From: Hanleya hanleyi
Lineage: Eukaryota; Mollusca; Polyplacophora; Lepidopleurida; Hanleyidae
Reading direction: 5' to 3'
DNA length: 64,000 bases
NCBI GenBank assembly: GCA_036873755.1
Contig: JAVTVY010033868.1
Location: forward strand, 62,001-126,000
Under the pieces are notes generated by a model. The model ran no database searches and was not told the DNA's origin. It saw only the letters and a program-made list of their open reading frames with translations. Numbering within the stretch: position 1 is the first letter of the stretch; every line of letters begins with the position of its first letter. The position numbers and the translations under genes were made by a program. Positions 37,501 to 49,500 of this stretch are shown here, piece by piece.

Positions 37501-40500
37501 CACGCGAGATAACAACGGGTCAAGTCTAAATGATATTACAGCATCATAGGACGGAAACTTGGTAAATAAATAACAAGTGATTAAAAGACAAATTTTAATT
37601 CCATTATATCTCTTGAGTTTTAAAAGGAGACAGGAAATGAAATTTGACGTTGTGTACAGCAATATTGCAGCCAAATAACGACGAACAAACTCCGTCTACG
37701 TTTAACAATAAGGTAAGCCAACAGTCCAACAAAATCTAAATGTGACAGACAACACATCAAAGACCTAGTACGTACATTAAAAATGTATTCAACAGATCGA
37801 TAGCTCTCAAATTCTTTAAAATCAAAGCTGGTGGATCGGTCTAACAATCTTAAAATATATACAGCTGATCAAAATATGTTTAACTGTGAGTTGGAATACG
37901 CATCGGGTCGATACTTCATGTAGGAACTATTGTCGTTGAAAAGGCACAGGTCTAGACACATTGTTGTCCCCAGACTTGGCTATTGTATGCATTGTCTCGT
38001 GAATCTTACACAAAGTATGAACCACGCATCGGGGTTTGTTATTTTATGGTGTGCCAGTCGTGTATGACCGATTCTACAAGGCCTGATTATAGCCTGGCCT
38101 AAACGCTTCTGTCTGCTAAGGTGAGTGTAACCTATAGTTTTCAAAAACACATGAAGCTTATTTTTCATCTCGGCATCCTAGAAAAATTGGAGTAGCTTTC
38201 TCATATAGGCACAGATGCAAGGTTTGAAATCACAATACGGGGCCTCACGATGATACACACATCATCTAGGGCTGCCTTAGCCTTTGAATCAGCAGCAGAA
38301 TTCCCTGCGATGCCACCACGACACAATAATAAACTGCTGAAAAACTCTACACTATGGAGAGATGCGTTGTGAATCTGCATGAGTGGGTCTGAGAATATGA
38401 CCTTTTTTTGTTTTGCTAGACCCATTTCCTTCCAAGACTGTACAAAAACAGTGCTGTTTAATAGGAATTCCAATAGGTGGAATAAGAGTCGGTTTCTTTG
38501 AATATAAATCTACATACTTAGGCTAAAGAAAACAGTTATATTTGGGATTTGATATATTTGACAGTAATTTTATTACATTTTGCAGTGACATCTGCTTCAT
38601 CATATAAGTTTTTTTGAGTGATGTTCTAAACGTTCCTAGACAAAGTTTTAGCTTCGTGAAAGTTGGGCACCAGCCTTGTCTGCAATATTATGAATTTATT
38701 TATTCGTCACCAAATATCAACATTTTATATTTCAAACAATTCCTTAGCAACTCACTTCAAACAGAATGCCCAACAGACTGATACAAATACACTCCAGAGA
38801 TACATGTACTATAGCGAAGATAGTGAAGAGTAGCTGGCAAAATAACAAATTTGAGTGCAAATACAAGAATCAAATTTTAAAATATGACGTGAATGATAAT
38901 TATATATACACATATTCTGCACTGAGAATTATAATTGATGAACATTAGCTATGTAGGCCACCAGACTACATGTAAATGCATTCGCTCACTAACTACTAAT
39001 GTAGCACGAATAGAACTTGGTAATCCTCCAGTCAAGGGGACTATATAAAACAGCTATTTTAATTAGTATTTAGTATTAAATTCGTCTGTAGATTTCCCAT
39101 GCTCTTCCGAAGGGTAGGAATGAGCAACACCAGCAATATTTCAGCTATATAACGACGAAAAACATGAATGCTTATCTAGAGATCAAGCATTTGAAATCAA
39201 CATATCTAATAACAAAATTACATCTCAAATCAATCGTGATCTCATTATGATAAAAGCAAACTTGTCCATGATACAGGTTTCGTGATGCTTTCTGCCATCA
39301 CTGAAAACTGTTGAACATTTCTCTCTTGCAGGAAATAAACCTGTTGTTCCTTTCCTTCTATCTCGGTTAATTTGGAATTCGTGCTACCGTGAAAGGTCTT
39401 TTGATCAATGACGCGGAAATTATTTTTGCAGACGACGGCAGAATACTGAATGTCAGATCTGAGCATATCCGAAGATCTTCATGTTGTTTAAATGAACAGT
39501 CACAATCTCCGCGTGACTGCGCCACATTGAACGATAGAAAAATACTGGGAAAATCATTGAGATGTGACAATCCTCGTCTTTGAAATGTAGTCCACAATCG
39601 AAAATTTGCTGGCGGTAGTGGAAATTGTTGTGCCCTTCTCTCTTGCATTTTTATGCTTTTTAAAATATTTTTATCACATGCATGATTGGAGTGGGGTTTT
39701 TTTCCACTGAGGCCCATTTCCACAGCACGCGTCACGACATGCAAGTATATACGAGTTACTAGCACATTTGCACTGCAGGCAACACGACGACGTGCTGCAA
39801 CGGAATGCGTTAAAATAGACCTGGTCCTAATTTTATCGTGCGTCAAAAATGCTCTGATGTCACCGCGACTTATTTCGTGCTGTGAGTACTGCACTAATAA
39901 ATAACATGAAGGCTATTTGTTAGATGTGGTTGTCGCTGTCAAAATGCGTGCTGTGGAAATGAGCCTATTCATCTATTGTAAAAACGATATTTCGATAATA
40001 GGCTCGGAAGATTTCCATAGACGACGGTCTCCTATTGGGTGTCGATCTGACGAATATATTTACTCACCGCGGGTGAACAGGAGTTCTATTAGGACTTGCA
40101 AGAAACTAGCCTATGTTAACCCTATCTGGCCTGGGGGGGGGGAGCGAGGGCATTATGCCCCCCCCCCTCTGCCAAACTTTCTGCGCTATATCCGGAACGA
40201 CAAAAAATGAAGAGCTGAAACTCCGTGACTTTATAGTTTATCATACTGGGGTGATTTTGGCGAGCAGAGGATCATGGGTAAATCCAAGATGGCGGCCACA
40301 TGGGGTAGCAGAAAAGTGATGTTTTTGTCATATTTCTTCAAAATTTCTGCTTTTTCGCGATGTAAAGTGGGCAAAAAATATTTTATTTCACATCGCATTA
40401 ATATTTACTAATTTATCATGTAGTTTTTGCGGAGAAATTGTAAAAATAAAAAATTCAGAAAATCTGACCGAAAAATGTCGTTTTAGAAAATGACGTCACT

Positions 40501-43500
40501 GTGACGTCATCAAAGCGGCCATCTTGGATTTTTTCACATTTTCTGGTAGAGCTTGATCCAAAGGTATAGTGTGATAAGTTTCAGCTCCTTAGCTGAAGGG
40601 GTAAGAAAAATAATTAGGGGGGCCAGTTCGGCCCCCCCTCCCCTCCAGGCCTGGACAGGTCCCAAAAAGCCCAGGACAGATAGGGTTAATGTATGCTATG
40701 ATTGCTCCTTTGAATAAGGTGCTAATGTTGTTACATTATTAGTCCTTTCGCTTATGGACGCGGAAATTCTTTAAAGGAGGACGGCTGAAAATTGAATGAC
40801 GGTCTAGATGCTTGTATTTGATATATTGTTGGAACCCACATACGAAAACCATATCTTATTTTCTACCAGATATACTCTAATTGAAGAATCATTTATCTCC
40901 ACTTGTAGAAGAAAACGGAACAATTGCGGAAAGGAGCTGTGGACGATCGCTCCTCTGCTAATCTATCCTTACCTTCGACGGCGGTCTTTGATAACCTCAC
41001 AAATACCTCGAACATCGGTAAGCAAACACGATAACGAGATGACAAGTAAACAAATTCTTTTTTAAAATGTAGCGGAACAGTACAATAATTGTATAATCAT
41101 TCCCAGATAAGAACGGAATATATAATGATCAATATCGTTACATTGCATCTTATTCGTGAATGCTTACAGACTTTAAAATTTAGTTTTTTTCCAGCTGTAT
41201 GCTCCTATTTCAGACCAAGAAGACATTTCTCTGATGACCAAAAATGTTCCCGGCACAAATATGATTGGGCTGGTCATGAGCTCTATTATGTTTGGTTGTG
41301 CTATATCTATCGTGGGTATGGAAGCGAGACCACTGCTCAAGTTCTTCTCAGCCCTACAAGCCGTCAGCTTCAGGCTAATTTCCATTTTTATATGGTGAGT
41401 CAGACGCAATCTTATCGTAGCGTATTCCAGATCGGGTCTGCTAAGAAAAGGCCTCATCCCAATATCCCACCTCGATCCCTTTTTGTTTTAAGTGAACTCA
41501 TTACACGAACCCCGGAAGAGAAAGTAAGATTCCAAAGGTCCCTGTGGGCTAAGTGATTTGGAGTGATTTACCGTTATACTTTACGGAAATGATTGACCTT
41601 CACAAGAACGATTCATGGAAGGATTATCTATAGCTCAGATGGTAGGAGCAACACTACGGATTAGAGGAGTTGTGGGTTCGATTCCCGATGATGGCTAAAT
41701 TATTCTTTTTCGCAAAAAAATATTTGTATATCTACAAATTGCTGCGTTGGGATATATTCCATACCAAATTGTCATTTCTGTACTGTCATGCTATGTTACT
41801 AGTATTATGTAGGGAAGCTGTGGGCTTTACAATTTAATTTTGAGGGCGAGGATTGGAGATGTTATAAACAAAAAATATGTAGAAAAACGTATTTAGGAAT
41901 TTTATAATTTTAATCAGATCACGAAATTCAGCTCAGCCGCGTAGTGTTCAAAGTATACTTTTCAATATATTTATCAGATAATCCATTGATCCGCTAAATA
42001 TGATTTGCTGATCTAGATAACGAACGTATGGAGGAAATGGAATAGAACAGTGTGTATTCGCTAGGTATAGCTGACATAGCACATGAAGCAACATAAGTTG
42101 GATAATAAGTCCCGGATACATTTTGACATACCTGGTGGCGCCTCAGAATATTGTACATGGAATAAAACATCTGAACACAGACAATGTTGTCCTATTCCGA
42201 AAAGTCTACATCGTTTAGCTAAAAGAGTACTGGGACGAACATCTGAGATGCTATACAGTTAATAGATTGTCTGAAAAATCGCTGGAAAAAACCCCAAAGA
42301 GACTCCAACATGAATATAAGGCCTTTGGATAATAAGAGTGCCCTTCAAATTACATGGATATAATTGATTAGGAGAGGTCTGAACAATTACACTTTTATCT
42401 CCAAGCTATTCACTAGATCCAGTTTGTTTACTTACCGGACGTGGGATATTACCACCCGACTACGTCAAGCTTCAATGCATTGAAAATAAACGTCAGAGTG
42501 AAGGCATTTTCAAAAAGACATTTTAGGACGATTTTTCGATTTTATTTATTTATTTTATTCGCAATAAATTAGTATGTAGCAATGTGGTGTGAAATAAAAC
42601 AGCTTTTGAATTTTGAAGAAAGACGGAGAAAAGATTGCTTTTTTGGTTCGTCAAATGGCCGCCATTTTGAATTTTCTCATGATCCTCTGCTTCGGAGGTT
42701 ATGCAAATTAGGTCATAAGGACCCCCATATGATAAACTACGAATTCAGGAAGTGTCAGCTCTCACGTACTTGTCGTTCAGGACATAAGAGCAAAATGTCA
42801 ACAAGGGAGACGGGAAGTGCGGGTAAGCGATTTGTTTCTTATTTTCTTTCTCTTTTACAATAACAAATTGAAGAACTGGTTGAAGAATATGGATTTCAAA
42901 TCAGTGAAACTGGAAATAAATTGAGAAAGCTAGAAGGGCTTCGTTTTGGCGCCTCGATTCTTGGCCCTGATATAGTTCAACTTGTTAGACTTAACCCTAC
43001 CTGGCCTGGGGGGGGGGACTTTCCGCTTCCTGTTGGCTTTTTGCCCCTATGTCCGGAACGACAAACAATTGAAAGCTGAAACTTCGTGATTTTTTAGACT
43101 ATCATATTGGGTTCAGTTTGAGGCTATTTGCTTGACCCCCCAAGCAGAGGATCATAGGTAAATTCAAATGGCGCCCATGTGGGTTACCAGAAAAATGATG
43201 TTTTCGTCGTATTCCGTCAAAATTTTAGATTTTCTGTATGGAAAAGTGGATAAAATCTATTTTATTTCATATCAGATTACTATTTACTAATTTATGATGC
43301 AGTTTTTGCGAAGAAAAAGCAAAACTGAAAAAACGAAAATTATGACCAAAAAATGGCCCAAAAATGCTCCGATATAGTGTGGTAAGTTTCAGCCCTCTAG
43401 CATTAGCGATAGCGAAAATATGAGGGGGGGGGGGCACTCTGTGTCCCCCTCCCCCAGGCTGCGGTGCATCCCAAATCGCCCAGGCCAGATAGGGTTAAAA

Positions 43501-46500
43501 ATCGATCACGCTGGCTTGCATATCGATTTTATAAATGTCGTAATGTAACTGTATCCGCGAGATTGGGGATCCCGGTCACGTTATATGAGCTCGACGACAG
43601 CTGTAAATCAGGCGTATAAAAGATGAAAACATTATCATTTGTTGCAATATTTGTAATCGGAAGTTATATAGAGATTCGGTACCATCAGTATAGGGTAATC
43701 CAATTCCAGTATGACTGGCTGAGCTTCAATGTTTTGAAATTATCATTCCAATGCATTATTTGTTGAAGGCAATATAGTTTGGAGGGGATCGATGGCGGTG
43801 AATAATCCATCAGATGAAGTTATACTTAACGTTGAGACACAGGCATACTGGTGAATATCGCACCCCACCTCGTTCTGTCCAGACCTTCACGTATCTGTGC
43901 GCGTGCTGATGAAACTGTTTAATTAGAAATGTTCAATTCACACTTTTCTAATGCTAATAAATACGTTCAAGAAATTTAAATCACGGCTTCAAAACTTCCC
44001 CCACATTAAATATTTACAGTCGGCATGTTTTTTGACAAGTATTTTGCTTTCATAAAGTAAACAGACCCGTCCTCAATCTCCTCAGAGCCGTCCTCTCTCT
44101 TGCAGGAAACAAGCCTATGTTTATGTATACTATGGTTGTCTTTTTTGAATTTGGTGCTAATACTGTTATATGAAATATGAAATAGGTCTTTGGATTATGG
44201 AAGCGGGTATTCTCTAATGGACGACGGCTGAATTATGGATGACGGACCAGACGCTTGTAATCCCTAAATATGCCGTGTAGTTGCGAAATTGGCTTCTCAA
44301 CGTCTGGATCTGGGATAATTGTTTAAAGCCATTCGATTGTTACTTGATCATAGCGAATCAACCTGGCGAGATATTCACAGACTAAATTTCGGAATCAAGA
44401 ACAAGAAATGGACTGTACAAGAGAGACTGTGATCGTCTTGTAAAGATTTGACCCATTTGTAATTTTTCTTATGAAACCTTGTGTCACAAGTGCGATTCAC
44501 GGTCGAATATATATATCGCCCTTTTCAACTGCATTGATTGAAAATGGTTAGATTCACTATTCAGTTGTCGTCCATTAAAGAATATCCGTCTCCATAACCC
44601 AATGACCTAATTTATATAATAATATCAGCACCAAATTAAAAGGATGAATTATAGTATACATACAACTAGGCTAATTCCCTGCAAGACAGTAGCAGTCAAC
44701 TTTTTTCAACATGTTCTTTGATGCCATGATGTTCCAAAAATATCAAATCCGTATCGCTGATCAGTATCCCTAATCCATATGATATACGTTTTAACCCTAT
44801 CTGGGCTGGGCTTTTTTTGGGCCTGTGCTGGCCGGGGGGGGGGGGGTTGGCACCTCCCTAATTATTTCTCTTATCCCTCGTGCTAGGGGGCTGAAACTTA
44901 CTACACTATACCCTTGGGTCAAGCTCTACCAGAAAATGTAAAACAAAATCCGAGATGGCCGCTCTAATGACGCCAGAGTGACGTCATTTTGAAAAACGGC
45001 ATTTTTTGGTAGATTTTTCGGCCGGATTTTTCGAATTTTTTATTTATGCAATTTCTCCACAAAAACTGCATGATAAATTGGTAAATATTAATGTGGTGTG
45101 AAATAAAATAGTTTTTGCCCACTTTTCACAGAAATTTTGAAGAAATATGACAAAACATCACTGTTCTGATACCCCACGTGGCCGCCATCTTGAATTTACC
45201 CATGATCCTCTGCTCTTGGGTTACCCAAATGGGCTCAAAATGACCCCAATAGGAGAAACTATGAAGTCAACGAGTCTCAGCACTCCATTTTTTGTCGTTC
45301 CGGAGATAGCACAGAAAGGTTGGTAGGGGGCCATTTCGCCGCACTTTCCCCACCCCCCAGGCCAGGTAAGGTTAAAGTCGCTATCTAGAGTATGATGTAT
45401 CTCAGCCATGCTTTGATTTTGACTGTTCATCTGAACACTATGAGGACTTTGATGGCAGTTTGTTGGTAAGTCTGTCAGTGCAACTTGAACATGGGGCATT
45501 TAGTTTCCTCAATCCTGGAACATTAGTAGAGTTTTATCAATTTCCATTATTTTTGAAATTAAATATATTGTCTTATCGATCGCTGATTATTATTAAATAA
45601 AGGTAATTTTGATCCACTCACAGGACTTCTCCCGTTGGAATTACTTTTCTCATAGCAGCACAAATGGCACAGATGGACGACATGTCCGAAAAGTTTCAGG
45701 ACCTGGCCATATTTTGTGCTACTGTCTTAGGCGGACTACTTGTTCACATGTTTATCGTCCTGCATGTGGTTTTCTTCATACTGGTCCGGAAAAATCCATT
45801 CAAGTTCCTTCAAGGATTATTTCCAGCTGTTGTTTTTGCTTTCGGTTCCGCTTCCAGGTAAGTTTTATTAACTTATATGCTGACTTATATACGACGTATC
45901 ACGTTGGACACACCGGTTTTCGTCAGCTCACCGAAGTTATTAAAGCAACGTTGAGCTTGGTCAATACTTGGGTGGGTGACCGGGTGCTGTACTCGCTGGT
46001 CTGATCAGTGTCCAGGGTAATAGGAACTGTGAGCACTCTCGTGTTCTGTCACATGTAGTCAGGGTCGTGATATCACTGAAAAAATGTTGAAAACGACGTT
46101 AAACCCTACTCACACACTGCTGACTTTCAATTAGGCCATATTTCTCTATGTCGTTTCATTGGATGTGGATAATTGAAGTGCATGTATTACACGTATCTTC
46201 CACGAAATGACATAGATCGATTTGTACATATCAGTCGAACCCGATCGGTTATTCAATAAACAATCGCGGTCGAGCATTTCGGACCTTGAAATCAATGTGT
46301 TCTGCAAACGATACTGGCGTGTGCCACTCTGAGAGAGAGAGAGAGTGGCGGGGGCACTCCAGCGTCTTCGTATTACAGACAGAAGAACAAAGGATTCCCG
46401 TCACTGGATTCAGGCTGTTACACAAGTCGGTGAAATTAGGAATATTCCTCACCTATTCAGATTTCTACTGGGTCGACGGGACTAGGACTGTACTCGACTT

Positions 46501-49500
46501 ACACTATATACAAGTCAAATATCGTAACATCACAGAGATTGTTATGAAACAAAACCACTGTCATGCCTGTTTGACTGTTTATATCCTTTACCGTTATTTT
46601 GACAGCCGCATCCGGGAAATTCGCAGTAGACGTACCTGACAACGCCGATTACGGAACAGAAATGATTCGTATAGCTTCAAAGGGCTAATTTCTATTTGTT
46701 TATGAGAATTGGAAAACATGTCTGATGGACGGTATTGAAAACACATCCAAGAATTATGACATAATTTCTAAATCATCACGCCGTATGAGGAAAGGTTGTG
46801 TATATATACATGTAATAAGAAAACTATTAAATACAATGAAGAAAAGGATTTCTATATACCTGGATCTTCTCTTTCTTTTTATAAAACAAGCGTGGCGTTA
46901 ACAATTCCAACAACTGAGGAAAGTGCGTGAGTGAGTGAATAGAATTCAACGTCGCTTTCAACAATATTTCAGCTATATCGCGACGAACCAACTAAGCACC
47001 ATCCAGCCAAGATGCGTACCTGCTACTTGAAAGAAGAAATCTTTGAAGCAGCATGGAACCAGACACCCTCCATCACACCTCATAAAACTCTGAGGACAGC
47101 ACATACGACACAGACAGGACGCTTGCATGGTGCAATAAAGACAAGTGATATTACAGTCCTAGACATGACATTATCAAATTCCTGTTGCTTCTCAGCAAAA
47201 TACTTTGAAGCAACATGAATCCGTGCCCGTCAGACACCCACCAACCACCCAGCAACCACCAGCAAACTCAAACGTACCTTCAAGCTGTTACCTTACTGCC
47301 AGCATGATAAAAGTTGAATATTTTCACTGTGTGAAATACAATTTTTGTGGAAAACTGAATAAATGAATTTCTGGGCACACAAAAGTAACAAGAGGGAACT
47401 GTCTTGGGTATAATTCTCTCGCTGCAGAGGCATCCCTATATGATAATTAGATGAAGGCGACCATGACATGGTGGAATGTGGGGGCCCATGAGACAGCAGG
47501 TCTGATTTTTACGAGAAAATGCTAATACGGTTTTGTTTGTCTTATCTACTCATCGCAAGTATCTATAATACACGAGTAGTGTAACTTCGATCTGTATACA
47601 ACATCATGAATTTGTCATTCTTCGGAGTTACACTACTCGTGTATTATATAAGATATATCAGTGGATCTACTGGATTTTAAGTATCTATAATCTTTTCGTT
47701 TGACCTTTCAGTGCTGCAACTCTTCCTTTGAGCATAAAGTGTTTACAAGAAAATAACGGGGTTGATCGGCGAGTTGCCAAACTCGTGGCTACTTTTGGGG
47801 CTACTGTTAACATGGATGGTGTGTGTATCTATTTCTCGATTCTGCCGGTGTTTGTGGCTCAGATGTATAGCATTCCGTTGAGCGCTGGGGACTATATGAC
47901 TATTTGGTATGACTGAGGATTTCTTCGTATAATTTACTTTGCTTTATTTAATAACTACTATTAATAATCAATAATGGATGCCGACATTCACATGCCTATT
48001 AATTATGGGGACTAGTGCAGAAGTAAAGCCGCTGCGCGGGTATACGGTCACCATGCCTGTGAATATATTGGACAACATGGTCAAGCGCTTTGGGGGTAAC
48101 ATTCGACAATGCTGATACAAATGCAAACAGACCATAGAACTAAACACCAAAACTCTCAAATTTAGCTATAATATCCCTCGATAATAGGGGTTTGATCAGT
48201 ATTATGTAGCCAATCCACAGCTCTGACTTTCTGTCTCAGTTTTGCTCTTTCACACCACTTTGGCCCAGCCAATCAGTTGTTATCCAGACATGGTGCTTCA
48301 GGTACATCTGACCGTGTTCCTATCTTTTTATATACATGTATGCAAAAGACTTTTCTTTTTCCAGCCTTCTCGCAATATCTATTTCTATTGGGGGTGCGGC
48401 TGTCCCGTCAGCTGGTGGTGTCTACTTGTTGATGCTGCTCACAGCGATGGATCTCCCCACGGATGATCTCGGTCTGTTTCTCGCTGTCGAATGGTTTATG
48501 TAAGTGCATTCGTTATTGGGATTACAACACAGCCAGAGGGAGAGGATGGCGTAAAAAGCAACTGTAATACGATCTCTCATGTCTGAAAGACTATAATCCG
48601 AAAATGAGGAGTTTTTATTCATCGTTATTTAGCATTTCATCATATTTTCCTTAACAAGAGGGATTCAGGTTGTAAGTGAAACTTCAAGCCCGCTACAGAA
48701 TAATAACCCTAACTGACCTAGGCTTTTTGGGATCTGTCCAAGCCTGGGGGACGAAATGCCCTCTCCCCTTGGAGGAGGGGGGGGGGCTGAAACTTACCAC
48801 ACTAAACCCTCGGGTCAAGCTCTACCAGGAAATGTCAAAAAGAACAAGATGGCCGCTTTGATGACCGCCACTTTCAAGAACGGCATTTTTTATTCGATTT
48901 TTTGGTTTTCGAATTTTTTGTTTAAGGAATTTCTCCGCAAAAACTGCATGATAAATTACTAAATATCAATGTGATGTAAAATAAAAGAGTTATTTCTCAC
49001 TTTTCATCACGGAAAAACAGAAATTTGGAAGAAAATGGCGAAAACATCACATTTGTGTTTCCCCATGAGATCGCCATCTTGAATCTTCCCATGGTCCTCT
49101 ACTCGTGGGGTTATGCAAACATGCTCAAAATGACCTCACTACGATAAACTATAAAGTCACGGAGTTTCAGCTCTCCATTTTTGTCGTTCCTGAGATAGCA
49201 CAGAAAGTTTGGTAAGGGGGCGGAGGTTCAGCTTTCTTCTTTTTTTTGCAGTTCCGGGGATAGGAGAGAATGTTTAGTGGTGGTTGGGGAGGGGAGTGGG
49301 GGGGGGTGTTGAAATTAAATCAATTATTTGACCAGTTAAGTTCTTGAGATCTTATTATGGTCACCATAGTTCTGAAGCTATTGACAAACATGTGAGAAAA
49401 CTTATATCCGATAACTTGTAAACACAATATTAATGAAGTGCAAAAGTATCAGAAACATAGTATCAGAGAAAAGAAAATATATATTATTATTTGTCTATCT

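Noticed and set aside
39367..39894. 175-codon minus-strand open frame
   Set aside because: No domain, no splice context and overlap with inverted-repeat and transposon scraps. It is likely a chance frame in a less A/T-rich patch.
41633..41705. Functional tRNA gene
   Set aside because: D-arm and B box are good, but the acceptor and anticodon stems do not pair, so it was kept only as a tRNA-like pseudogene.
46286..46639. 117-codon open frame repeated at 684-1043
   Set aside because: It lies in an intron, starts inside a GA/G microsatellite, and differs by microsatellite length between copies. There is no protein signature.
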